Source of the DNA: an uncultured Ruminococcus sp. | GTDB taxonomy: Bacteria > Bacillota > Clostridia > Oscillospirales > Ruminococcaceae | NCBI GenBank assembly: GCA_947624295.1 | Contig: CANQJV010000018.1 | Location: forward strand, 1-37,328 | DNA length: 37,328 nt | Reading direction: 5' to 3' | In this document: piece after piece, positions 1 through 7,226 of the stretch | How positions within the stretch are numbered: the stretch's first letter is position 1 | How the letters are laid out: each line of letters begins with the position of its first letter | Program-made: the position numbers and the translations under genes | The notes under the pieces: generated by a model | The model's database searches: none | What the model was told of the DNA's origin: nothing | Seen by the model: the letters and a program-made list of their open reading frames with translations, nothing else

Positions 1-519
1 AAGATTGAGTTTCTGAAACTCTTTTAGTCCGTCATCAGTTGCGACGGTGCTGACGTAGTGAATTGTACCGCCTGTATCTTTCAGAGGTACTTCAACATAT
101 TCTATATCCTGATTTTTAGGGATTGCGTCGAGAGCCGTCTGTAAAGCTGACGTACTTTCGAGATTTTCGGCACCGAGAGCAAAAGCCCTGTAAGCCTCCA
201 TAGTAACAGGCGGTTCAGTCGGAGGTTGCGGTTCAGTAACAACGGCAGTTGTTTCGTCCGGGGAAACCGTTGCATCTTCGCCTGTTATCACTTCGGACGA
301 ATCACCCGTTGTAGTTTCAACGGGAATATCGTCGGGAGTATCGCCTGTATGTTTTGTGAATTTGAGAAGCGGTTCAGCAGCACTGTATCCGAGAAAACCT
401 ATTCCGCCGATAAGAATTACGGTGAGCAGACCCGACATAAATTTTTCAAACGGGCTTTTTCCGTAATAATTTTTTTCTTTTGTTCTATAAATTTTTCTTC
501 CTTTGTCCTTACGTTTCAT
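1..519 (-). CDS. Membrane-anchored or secreted protein, 3' part cut by the window edge; possibly glycoside-hydrolase-like
   Basis: The frame opens with ATG at 519 and stays open to base 1, giving the first 173 residues. A basic N-terminus is followed by one hydrophobic segment (about residues 29-50, GLLTVILIGGIGFLGY), then a Thr/Glu/Pro-rich linker (about 55-105), then the start of a folded domain containing EYVEVPLKDTGGTIHYVS. That last stretch loosely resembles the first strand of putative glycoside hydrolases of the DUF4015 type found in Clostridia; this is a memory-level resemblance only. An AGGAGA lies about 12 bases before the ATG. The gene starts 24 bases after the rnfA-like stop and is probably the last gene seen of that operon. 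The chain is likely anchored in the membrane with the linker and domain outside. The fold assignment is weak. Confidence 0.5.
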   Translation of the reverse strand, partial: MKRKDKGRKIYRTKEKNYYGKSPFEKFMSGLLTVILIGGIGFLGYSAAEPLLKFTKHTGDTPDDIPVETTTGDSSEVITGEDATVSPDETTAVVTEPQPPTEPPVTMEAYRAFALGAENLESTSALQTALDAIPKNQDIEYVEVPLKDTGGTIHYVSTVATDDGLKEFQKLNL

Positions 520-543
520 TATATCTATCTTTCTCCTGTGTTT

Positions 544-1116
544 TTATGTCAGTGCGTAAATTGCCATTGATATTATCCCGAGGTAAATCAGCATTGCGGG
601 GAATCCTCTGAAAGCAGAGGGTACATCTTTTGAATTAAGTCTTTTGTATGCTGACATGAGGATAAGCGAAACAAGTATAAAACCTATTCCTGCCTCAATT
701 CCTGCAATTATGAAACTGCCGATATTGTTTAATTGCGGATTTTCCTCCGCTTTGTTTGTTATAGTGAAAAGAGTTCCCATTACTGCGCAGTTAAAAGCAG
801 AAAGATGAATATATTTTTTGGCATTTCTGAAAACTTTTTTGTTGAAAAAGTACAGCACAATAAGGAACAGTATATACAGGATTCCGACGGAAAGTGCATA
901 AAACAGTAGTATGAAATCCTTTGCACTTCCCGGCAGGGCATTGCTTATAAAGTAAGCTGCTGCCGAACCTGCCATAGTGAACAGAGTTATTGTAAAAGCA
1001 GTTCCGAGGAGATTTTTCCTGTTACCGGCGGCTATGAACAGTGTACTTGTTCCGAGAGCCTGCGTAAGAATGAGATTCGAGGTAAGCAGGACAATAATTT
1101 CAGTCATCAGAAACAT
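544..1116 (-). CDS. rnfA: RnfA-like integral membrane protein with one of its two cluster cysteines lost
   Basis: About 190 residues, six hydrophobic segments, the usual RnfA length. The C-terminal signature KDVPSAFRGFP and the segment AFNCAVMG match RnfA/NqrE. In the family, RnfA and RnfE together hold an intramembrane iron-sulfur cluster through two cysteines each. Here the first site, normally LGLCP, reads LGTST (Ser24), while the second keeps its cysteine (Cys110). I start at ATG 1116, not GTG 1125, because the AGGAGG at about 1124-1129 leaves normal spacing only to 1116. The start overlaps the rnfE-like stop by 17 bases, so translation is coupled. Family membership is clear; whether it still carries electrons is doubtful. 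Confidence 0.85.
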   Translation of the reverse strand: MFLMTEIIVLLTSNLILTQALGTSTLFIAAGNRKNLLGTAFTITLFTMAGSAAAYFISNALPGSAKDFILLFYALSVGILYILFLIVLYFFNKKVFRNAKKYIHLSAFNCAVMGTLFTITNKAEENPQLNNIGSFIIAGIEAGIGFILVSLILMSAYKRLNSKDVPSAFRGFPAMLIYLGIISMAIYALT

Positions 1117-1726
1117 TGCTGTCACCTCCTGTATTTTCGTGTCTTGATACGGAACGTATTTTTCTGTATAATCCGCACATAAGACCGAGGAAAATAAATC
1201 CGCCGAACGGTAAACCGAAACCGCTGATAAGCGTATCTATATCAACAACTCTGTCATATATTGTACCGTGTGCAATAAGTTCACGGAGAAATGAAACAAT
1301 AAGAATTACGGCATCAAAGCCGAAAATGTAGAAAATCAGTGAGAAAATCATTTTCCCACGTTTCATGCGGTAGAATTTCGCTTCAGTCTGTACTATTATA
1401 AGCGAATTTACTGCAAGCAGCATAAAATAAATCCCTATGCGGTTTATGACTTGCGGGAAAAATTGTTGTGCGGCGAATTTCACCGGAATAAACACGAGTG
1501 AGGAAATAATTGTGTAAATTATAATCCTGACTGCATAGGGTAATTTCCGTGGCACAAAAGAGCCTGCTATAACTGAAATGAATGTTATCGCCGAAAAAGC
1601 ATAGATTATTGCCATTGCGTTTTTCAGCGTATCACCGCACATTATGACGGGTGAAATCACCATAAGCGATGACAGTACAGTATTATTGCCTATCAAGCCG
1701 TCAAAAACAGAAGTTCTTTTATTCAA
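1100..1726 (-). CDS. rnfE: RnfE-like integral membrane protein with both cluster cysteines replaced by serine
   Basis: 208 residues with about six membrane segments. FLRELIAHGTIYD matches the RnfE/NqrD signature (LRE..GNGTLFD), and GFIFLGLMCGL matches its C-terminal helix. The two family cysteines fall at LGLCP and VNCIILGRAEA. Here these positions read VISPV (Ser25) and VNSLIIVQTEA (Ser108). A stray Cys30 lies five residues past the first site. The start is TTG at 1726, preceded by AAAGGGGCGG; no better start gives the conserved N-terminal GLxxNN stretch. It overlaps the rnfD-like stop by 8 bases and the rnfA-like start by 17. Family assignment is secure from the alignment of whole segments; function as a redox subunit is questionable. 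Confidence 0.82.
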   Translation of the reverse strand: MNKRTSVFDGLIGNNTVLSSLMVISPVIMCGDTLKNAMAIIYAFSAITFISVIAGSFVPRKLPYAVRIIIYTIISSLVFIPVKFAAQQFFPQVINRIGIYFMLLAVNSLIIVQTEAKFYRMKRGKMIFSLIFYIFGFDAVILIVSFLRELIAHGTIYDRVVDIDTLISGFGLPFGGFIFLGLMCGLYRKIRSVSRHENTGGDSNVSDD

Positions 1727-2660
1727 CAGTTACCGCCCCTTTCTTTTCAGCCTTCTCAAGAAGTTCTATATTTTTTTCGAGATTCCTGAATGCAAGGGCT
1801 ACAGGAGTGAGCAAGAGCGATACAATAATAATCATATTTTCCTTTTGCGTGAACGCTACCAGAGCATAGGAGAATACCGCAGTGAAAAATCCGTAGAAAA
1901 ATGCGTAGTAATTATGTTTCGGAGCAATTCTCCTGTCCGAAATTATATAAACTGATGCAAAAAGAACCATATTTGTTGAAAACGTATACTTTACTGAATC
2001 GTATATATTACTGCACATAGGCAAAATGCAGGCTAAAAACAATGTTCCTGTAATTGTGCCAACGAATGCGCCTTTTGATATATCGCTCCTGAAAAAGAGG
2101 ATTACAGCAGAAACTACGAGTAACAGCATACTTAGTGAACCTGCCATATTGCCCATGAGTATTTCGAAATCAGTGAAATTAAGTTTGCCTGTTGTGTTGA
2201 ATACGTGGCTTGCTGAACTCACTAAATTACCTGCTTTTTCAGATATACCCGTGTGAACGTGTGGTTCAGTGTACATAATAAGCTGACTGCGCCACGAAGT
2301 CAGCATAAACACGTAAGCGACAGATGCAGGTGAAAATATCATATTTTTTCTTCCGCCGAACTCATTTTTTATGATAACTGTAAAAACACACGCTATTCCT
2401 GCAATTTTGAAATCAATCACAGCAGGCAACATCAGTGTCACTATGAGAGCGTCCGATATGCAATACAGGTCATCAGCTGTAAAATGTCGTCCCATAAGGC
2501 GAGTACAGATTATTTCTGTTATGAGGGATACAACAGCACATATTCCGCATAATACGACAGCTCTTGCACCGTAGTAGAAAAATTGCATAATTTCGAGTGT
2601 TATGAGTGTAATCATTATGTCAAGCCATACAAAGCGTTCTGATTTTAATTTTTTCTGCAT
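1719..2660 (-). CDS. rnfD: RnfD-like integral membrane protein with altered FMN-attachment site
   Basis: 313 residues, many hydrophobic segments. KNEFGGRKNMIFSPASVAYV matches the RnfD/NqrB stretch with GG..NPFNPA, and EILMGNMAGS matches the GN..GS loop. In RnfD an FMN is bound covalently to the threonine of an S-x-A-T motif. The equivalent here reads S-S-A-S (about residues 148-151) followed by HV instead of PL. A second family motif near the C-terminus (SGATM...DPVT) reads STNMV...DRRIA. I start at ATG 2660 because the AAGG at about 2668-2671 is too close to GTG 2666. The gap to the rpe stop is two bases. No rnfC, rnfG or rnfB lies beside it, unlike normal rnfCDGEAB order. Confidence 0.82.
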   Translation of the reverse strand: MQKKLKSERFVWLDIMITLITLEIMQFFYYGARAVVLCGICAVVSLITEIICTRLMGRHFTADDLYCISDALIVTLMLPAVIDFKIAGIACVFTVIIKNEFGGRKNMIFSPASVAYVFMLTSWRSQLIMYTEPHVHTGISEKAGNLVSSASHVFNTTGKLNFTDFEILMGNMAGSLSMLLLVVSAVILFFRSDISKGAFVGTITGTLFLACILPMCSNIYDSVKYTFSTNMVLFASVYIISDRRIAPKHNYYAFFYGFFTAVFSYALVAFTQKENMIIIVSLLLTPVALAFRNLEKNIELLEKAEKKGAVTVE

Positions 2661-2662
2661 AC

Positions 2663-3319
2663 TCACGCCTTCAACTTTCCCACGGCATCAGCCATATTTT
2701 CAGCTTGAAACAGGTAACTCCCCGAAACAAGAACATTTGCGCCTGCATTTTTGACAATAGGAGCAGTTTTATCGTCTATACCGCCGTCAACTTCAATAAG
2801 CAGATTATTGAAACCGTGTTCGTTGGCGTAATTGCGGATTTTCTGTATTTTCCCGCTCATATCCATGAAACTCTGTCCGCCGAATCCCGGTTCGACGGTC
2901 ATCACGAGAACCATTGTTAAATTATCGTCAATGTAGGGGAATACTTCTTCAGCAGGAGTACCGGGTTTTATAGCAATTCCCGCAGTGCATTCTGTTTGAG
3001 TAATCGCCTTTATAGTTTCCGCAGGATTACTTGCGCTTTCGAGGTGGAAAGTAATATGGTCAGCCCCGGCTTTATCGAAAGCCTCAATATATTTAAGAGG
3101 GTCAGTAATCATAAGATGCACGTCGATTTCAGTGTATTTGTCTACAACTCTGTTTAACTGTTGCAGAACAGGTATACCGTAACTTATATTTGGTACAAAT
3201 ACGCCGTCCATAACGTCAAAATGAATCATATCGACATTATTTTCCTGAATTTTTTTGATTTCCGATTCCAGATTTAGCAAATCCGCACTGAGAATCGATG
3301 CTGAAACAAGCCTTGTCAA
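2663..3319 (-). CDS. rpe: Ribulose-phosphate 3-epimerase
   Basis: A cytoplasmic TIM-barrel enzyme that interconverts ribulose 5-phosphate and xylulose 5-phosphate in the pentose phosphate pathway. The 218 residues match the family length and show all signatures: SASILSADLLNLE at the N-terminus, HFDVMDGVFVPN with the metal-binding His and Asp, DVHLMI, HLES, MTVEPGFGGQSF and EVDGGID, and the phosphate site near LVSGSYLF. The start is TTG at 3319 (MTRLVSASILSAD), 11 bases after AAAAGGA; the nearby ATG at about 3330 runs into a stop after four codons. It is the first gene of the operon that continues into the Rnf-like trio. The trio's stoichiometric link to rpe looks accidental to me. Confidence 0.95.
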   Translation of the reverse strand: MTRLVSASILSADLLNLESEIKKIQENNVDMIHFDVMDGVFVPNISYGIPVLQQLNRVVDKYTEIDVHLMITDPLKYIEAFDKAGADHITFHLESASNPAETIKAITQTECTAGIAIKPGTPAEEVFPYIDDNLTMVLVMTVEPGFGGQSFMDMSGKIQKIRNYANEHGFNNLLIEVDGGIDDKTAPIVKNAGANVLVSGSYLFQAENMADAVGKLKA

Positions 3320-3355
3320 AATTTTATCATTCCTTTTACTTTAGTCTATATATTT

Positions 3356-3384
3356 ATTATATAATATTTCAGGGCTTACGTCAA
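3356..3384 (-). promoter_or_regulatory. Sigma-A promoter for the rpe-rnfDEA operon, with a palindrome over the -35
   Basis: On the minus strand TTGACG (3384-3379) and TATAAT (3361-3356) are separated by 17 bases. The 8-base arms ATTTCAGG (3366-3373) and CCTGAAAT (3389-3396) form an inverted repeat that brackets the -35 box, a possible repressor site of unknown partner. Confidence 0.7.
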
Positions 3385-3452
3385 TATGCCTGAAATGATT
3401 TTTTTATTTATTTTATTAAATAAAAATACACGAAAAAATTTTCGAAAACCTC

Positions 3453-3481
3453 TTTACAAATCAAATTTTTTGTGGTATAAT
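3453..3481 (+). promoter_or_regulatory. Sigma-A promoter for rpsO
   Basis: TTTACA (3453-3458), 17-base spacer, TATAAT (3476-3481), with TGTGG just before the -10, close to an extended -10. It leaves a leader of about 80 bases before rpsO. Confidence 0.8.
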
Positions 3482-3502
3482 ATATTCACCGTGTTCTTGG
3501 AA

Positions 3503-3529
3503 AAGGGCTTGACCTCAAATTTCACCCTT
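3503..3529 (+). promoter_or_regulatory. Hairpin in the rpsO leader
   Basis: AAGGG (3503-3507) and TGA pair with TCA and CCCTT (to 3529) with a two-base bulge. S15 represses its own mRNA through leader structures in several bacteria, so this may be such a site. The fold is drawn by eye and does not match a known S15 leader class that I can name. Confidence 0.35.
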
Positions 3530-3567
3530 GTCTATGTATGCGGAATATTATATTTATGAGGTGCTTT

Positions 3568-3834
3568 ATGTTACGTAAAGAAGAAAAAACAGCCGTTATT
3601 GAGGCTAACAGAACAAGTGCAAACGACACAGGTTCCCCTGAGGTTCAGATTGCTATTCTCACAAGAAGAATCAATGACCTTAATGCTCATCTCAAAGAGC
3701 ATAAAAATGACCACCATTCAAGACGTGGACTTCTTAAAATGGTCGGACATAGACGTAACCTTCTCGCTTATCTCAAGAAGAAGGACATCAACAGATACCG
3801 TAATATTGTTGAAAAACTCGGTCTCCGTAAGTAA
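3568..3834 (+). CDS. rpsO: 30S ribosomal protein S15
   Basis: 88 residues, the normal S15 length. It binds 16S rRNA in the central domain and helps assemble the platform of the small subunit. The core [10 protein letters not shown], then [27 protein letters not shown] and the end EKLGLRK are textbook S15. The start is ATG 3568 ([10 protein letters not shown]), preceded by GAGGTG at 3558-3563; an upstream in-frame ATG at 3538 would add ten residues not seen in the family and lacks a ribosome binding site. It is followed by a hairpin terminator and then pnp, the gene order widespread in bacteria. Confidence 0.97.
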   Translation: MLRKEEKTAVIEANRTSANDTGSPEVQIAILTRRINDLNAHLKEHKNDHHSRRGLLKMVGHRRNLLAYLKKKDINRYRNIVEKLGLRK

Positions 3835-3849
3835 TTCCATACAGTCCGT

Positions 3850-3877
3850 AAGGCAGAGGGTCATTCCTTCTGCCTTT
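3850..3877 (+). terminator. Hairpin terminator after rpsO
   Basis: AAGGCAGA pairs with TCTGCCTT across a short G/C-containing loop region, 15 bases after the rpsO stop. The following bases (TAAGTCTATATTTT) are only moderately T-rich, so read-through into pnp is plausible. Confidence 0.65.
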
Positions 3878-3899
3878 AAGTCTATATTTTATACGAAAA

Positions 3900-3928
3900 T
3901 TGTAAGATTCGGTTTTTAGCATTAAACT
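3900..3928 (+). promoter_or_regulatory. Weak candidate promoter for pnp
   Basis: TTGTAA (3900-3905), 17-base spacer, TAAACT (3923-3928). Each box matches four of six consensus bases. If used, the pnp leader is about 235 bases long and contains the whole inverted-repeat element at 3957-4119. Confidence 0.35.
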
Positions 3929-3956
3929 GTGATACACTTTTGTTTATAAATTTAAC

Positions 3957-4119
3957 TATACTCACCTCTATTGCAAATGTCAATAATAGTGTTGAATAAA
4001 ATTTTTGTTAATCAAGGAAGAAACCTGAAAGCATACTGACGTATGGTGAAGGTTTCTGACGCAGAGTGCCGGAAATTATATCAGCAATATTGCTGATATT
4101 TGTAATAGAGGGGAATATA
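3957..4119 (+). repeat. Family 2 inverted-repeat element (MITE-like), copy in the pnp leader
   Basis: The ends TATACTCACCTCTATTGC... and ...TAATAGAGGGGAATATA are complementary with G-U pairs. The best arm is 3965-3982 against 4094-4111, 16 of 18 identical, both differences G-U compatible. The arms continue inward through AATTT, so the whole unit folds as one long hairpin. The centre holds GAAACCT (4020-4026) pairing with AGGTTTC (4050-4056) around CATAC-TGAC-GTATG (4032-4045). A second copy with the same core lies on the opposite strand at 12950-13109. It encodes no protein. It fills most of the 337-base rpsO-pnp gap and would be part of the pnp mRNA. Confidence 0.75.
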
Positions 4120-4171
4120 TGTATCAGAGTTTATTGCTAAAGCCGATGCAAATTCCATAGGAGGAAAAATT

Positions 4172-6286
4172 ATGTTCGAAAATTACAGAAAATTTGAAAC
4201 CACTTATGCAGGCAGACCTCTTGTTGTTGAAACAGGCAAGACCTGCGGACTTTCAAACGGCTCATGCTGGGTAAGATACGGTGAAACAGTTGTTATGGCG
4301 AACGTTACAGCAAGCCCTAAACCTCGTGAGGGCGTTGACTTTTTCCCGTTATCAGTCGATTACGAGGAAAGACTTTACGCTGTCGGCAAAATCCCCGGTT
4401 CTTTCACGAAACGTGAGGGCAAGCCGAGTGAAAAAGCTATACTTACTTCAAGATGCGTTGACCGCCCAATCAGACCGCTTTTCCCAAAAGATATGAGGAA
4501 TGATGTTTCGGTTGTTATGACAGTCCTTGCTGTTGAACCCGATAATTCCCCTGAAATTGCAGGTATGATTGCAACTTCAATCGCTATATCCATTTCCGAT
4601 ATTCCGTGGAATGGTCCTGTTGCAAGTATAAACGTCGGACTTGTTGACGGTGAATTTGTACTCAATCCGACACTCGAACAGCGTGCAAAAACAGACCTCG
4701 TGCTTACAGTAGCAGGTTCAGCTGAAAAAATCGTTATGATTGAGGCAGGAGCAAACGAAGTCCCTGAAGATGTTATGCTTGATGCAATACTCACGGGTCA
4801 CGAGGAAATCAAAAAAATGGTTGCTTTTATTGACAATATCCGCAAAGAAATAGGTAAACCGAAGTTTGCGTTTGAATCAATGGAAGTTGACCACGATATG
4901 TTCGATGCAATTGAAGCATTTGCTTCAGACCGTGTAAAAGTTGCCCTTGATACGAACGACAAAACTGTCCGTGACTCAAGACTTGCCCCGATTATCGACG
5001 ATATTCATGCTAATTTTGATGAGAAATACCCTGAACAAACTGCAATGATAGACGAATGTATTTACAAATTACAGAAAAAAATCGTCCGTACATGGCTTTA
5101 CGAGGGTAAACGTGTTGACGGCAGAGGCATTGACGAAATCAGACCGCTTGCTGCTGAAGCTGGAATACTCCCACGAGTACACGGTTCAGGACTTTTCACG
5201 AGAGGTCAGACACAAGTTTTGACTGTTGCAACACTTGCACCGATAAGCGAAGCTCAGAAAATCGACGGTCTTGACGAGGAAGAAACCAAAAGATATATGC
5301 ACCAGTATAATTTCCCAAGCTATTCAGTCGGCGAGACTAAGCCGAGCAGAGGTCCCGGAAGACGTGAAATAGGTCACGGCGCACTTGCTGAACGTGCTTT
5401 AGCTCCTGTTATTCCATCTGTTGAGGAATTTCCGTACGCTATGCGACTTGTTTCGGAGGTACTTTCCTCAAACGGTTCTACTTCACAAGGCTCAATCTGC
5501 GGTTCTACTCTTGCGCTTATGGACGCAGGCGTTCCGATTAAAGCACCTGTTGCAGGTATTTCCTGCGGTCTTATCACACTCCCCGACAGCGACGAATTTA
5601 TGACAATGGTGGATATTCAGGGACTTGAGGACTTTTTCGGCGATATGGACTTCAAAGTCGGCGGTACTCATAAAGGAATCACGGCTATTCAAGTTGATAT
5701 TAAAGTTGACGGTCTTACACCTGCTATTATCAAGGAGGCTTTCGAGAAAACAAGAAAAGCTCGTATCCATATTCTTGACGAGATTATTCTCAAAGCAATC
5801 CCCGAACCACGCAAAGAAGTAAGCGAATATGCTCCGAAAATGTTACAGACGAAAATCCCTGTTGACAAAATCCGTGATGTTATCGGACAAGGCGGTAAAA
5901 TTATCCAGAAAATTACGGCTGATTGCGATGTAAAGGTTGATATAAGCGACGACGGTAACGTATTCATCAGCGGTCTTAACGGTGTGAATGCGAAAAAGGC
6001 ACTCCAGATTATCGAAACAATTGCGAACGGTCCTGAAGTCGGAGCAATTTACAGAGGTAAAGTTGTCCGTACTGTTGATTTTGGTGCATTTGTTGAGATT
6101 GTTCCGGGAGTAGACGGACTTGTGCATATTTCCAAACTTGACAAAACAAGAGTTGAAAGCGTAGAGGACGTTGTTTCAATCGGCGATGAAATTGTTGTGA
6201 AAGTCATCGAGATAGACCGTCAGGGCAGAATCAATCTTTCACGTAAGGACGCACTTGCTGAAATTGAATTAAAGAAAAAGCACTGA
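4172..6286 (+). CDS. pnp: Polyribonucleotide nucleotidyltransferase (PNPase)
   Basis: A 3'-to-5' phosphorolytic exoribonuclease that degrades mRNA and can add tails; it works as a trimer in the cytoplasm, often in a degradosome. The 704 residues match the usual length. Domains in order: RNase PH 1 (about 1-230), helical linker, RNase PH 2 (about 320-545) with GPGRREIGHGALAERAL, SNGSTSQGSICGS and the catalytic aspartates of DFFGDMDFKVGG, a KH domain (about 550-615) with VIGQGGKIIQKI, and an S1 domain (about 622-692) with GAFVEIVPGVDGLVHISK. The start follows AGGAGG at normal spacing. In the enterobacterial case PNPase represses its own mRNA after RNase III cuts a leader hairpin. A much longer hairpin made from a repeat lies in this leader. 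Confidence 0.98.
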   Translation: MFENYRKFETTYAGRPLVVETGKTCGLSNGSCWVRYGETVVMANVTASPKPREGVDFFPLSVDYEERLYAVGKIPGSFTKREGKPSEKAILTSRCVDRPIRPLFPKDMRNDVSVVMTVLAVEPDNSPEIAGMIATSIAISISDIPWNGPVASINVGLVDGEFVLNPTLEQRAKTDLVLTVAGSAEKIVMIEAGANEVPEDVMLDAILTGHEEIKKMVAFIDNIRKEIGKPKFAFESMEVDHDMFDAIEAFASDRVKVALDTNDKTVRDSRLAPIIDDIHANFDEKYPEQTAMIDECIYKLQKKIVRTWLYEGKRVDGRGIDEIRPLAAEAGILPRVHGSGLFTRGQTQVLTVATLAPISEAQKIDGLDEEETKRYMHQYNFPSYSVGETKPSRGPGRREIGHGALAERALAPVIPSVEEFPYAMRLVSEVLSSNGSTSQGSICGSTLALMDAGVPIKAPVAGISCGLITLPDSDEFMTMVDIQGLEDFFGDMDFKVGGTHKGITAIQVDIKVDGLTPAIIKEAFEKTRKARIHILDEIILKAIPEPRKEVSEYAPKMLQTKIPVDKIRDVIGQGGKIIQKITADCDVKVDISDDGNVFISGLNGVNAKKALQIIETIANGPEVGAIYRGKVVRTVDFGAFVEIVPGVDGLVHISKLDKTRVESVEDVVSIGDEIVVKVIEIDRQGRINLSRKDALAEIELKKKH

Positions 6287-6345
6287 TTAAATAAAAGAAC
6301 AAACAAAAGACCTAAAAAATCTTCTGTTTTGATTAAGGAAAATTT

Positions 6346-7029
6346 ATGTACAGTGAACTTGTTAAAAAAATCAAAGAAAACGTTGACTTCAAGAGTGGTA
6401 TTTTTCAGTCTGATGACAGTCCGAATAGGATTATCAATGTAAAATGGAAACATAATGTGAATTTTTTAGTAGATGTTTTTAATGGAAGATTATGGTATTA
6501 TATTACGCGAAATAGTGAACAGATTTTTTACACATATACTGCAAAGAAATGTGATAATGAATTATTTCAATCAATTCAGCACCTTGTCAATGACATTGAA
6601 AACGGCAGATTTAATTCAAAAAAGACTCATAGCGAAAAGATTATGGAAATAATCAATGACAGACAACTTGTAAGTTATATGAATAAAACAAAATGGTGTG
6701 AATTTGTACACGCTATGGACGAGGAAATGTCAATTGCACCTCCATTTGACCTTAAAAATCTCTCTGAAGATGACCACTTTGAACTATATGAGCGTTTTTA
6801 TGACAGAGAATGTTTCAATAATTACGATTTCAAATCGATTGAATGGGTGAAAGTCAAGCCGAAATTTCATGAATCAATATACAGAGGGATGCTCATTCCT
6901 GACGAAAAAATTTACTATGATGTCACTGAAGAATTTATCCGTCTTATGAAAAAATATTCAATTCCTTTTGAATATAATGAAACAGACGAAATTTATATTA
7001 TTTACGGCTATAAAAAAGCAGTTTCCTGA
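6346..7029 (+). CDS. Unrecognised 227-residue protein, C-terminal half possibly DUF6678/immunity-like
   Basis: A soluble, acidic protein with no signal peptide or membrane segment. I do not recognise the N-terminal part (about 1-105), which is rich in aromatic residues (NVKWKHNVNFLVDVFNGRLWYYI). The C-terminal part (about 110-190), with MNKTKWCEFVHAMDEE, APPFDLKNL and SIEWVKVKP, loosely resembles DUF6678 proteins, a family often listed with toxin-immunity proteins; this is recollection, not a search. Its base composition is more AT-rich than pnp 60 bases upstream, which fits an acquired accessory gene. AAGGAAAA precedes the ATG. The last codons and the stop lie inside a strong terminator. Its role is unknown. 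Confidence 0.75.
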   Translation: MYSELVKKIKENVDFKSGIFQSDDSPNRIINVKWKHNVNFLVDVFNGRLWYYITRNSEQIFYTYTAKKCDNELFQSIQHLVNDIENGRFNSKKTHSEKIMEIINDRQLVSYMNKTKWCEFVHAMDEEMSIAPPFDLKNLSEDDHFELYERFYDRECFNNYDFKSIEWVKVKPKFHESIYRGMLIPDEKIYYDVTEEFIRLMKKYSIPFEYNETDEIYIIYGYKKAVS

Positions 7030-7046
7030 AAAGGAAACTGCTTTTT
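7013..7046. terminator. Strong bidirectional terminator containing the stop codon of the preceding gene
   Basis: AAAAAGCAGTTTCC (7013-7026) pairs perfectly with GGAAACTGCTTTTT (7033-7046). The six-base loop contains the TGA stop at 7027-7029. A-run and T-run flank the stem, so it can also stop minus-strand transcripts. Confidence 0.92.
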
Positions 7047-7050
7047 GTTT

Positions 7051-7226
7051 AAGGCAACACTGCACAAAGACCGACTAACGGCTTTGTACGTCATCTGCTT
7101 GCATATTTTCCGTCATCTTGCACATAAACTCCTTGAAATACGACAGTATTCCTGCGTCGTTTTTATATAATCTGACAAAAAATCTGACTGCGCATCTGAC
7201 GTACAATCTTTGTGCGGTGTTGCCTA
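7051..7226 (+). repeat. Family 1 inverted-repeat element (MITE-like), copy A
   Basis: It begins AAGGCAACACTGCACAAAG and ends CTTTGTGCGGTGTTGCCTA, complementary except for one T/C change. About 175 bases, no coding capacity. The interior (TTGCACATAAACTCCTTG, TCTGACAAAAAATCTGA) aligns along its length with the copies near 27426, 28321, 28561 and 24653. It sits directly between a terminator and the 3' end of the small minus-strand gene, whose TAG stop lies on its right edge. Confidence 0.85.

Noticed and set aside
4020..4056. Known metabolite riboswitch before pnp
   Set aside because: The branched tip does not match any riboswitch core I know, and the same core occurs in a repeat copy unrelated to pnp.
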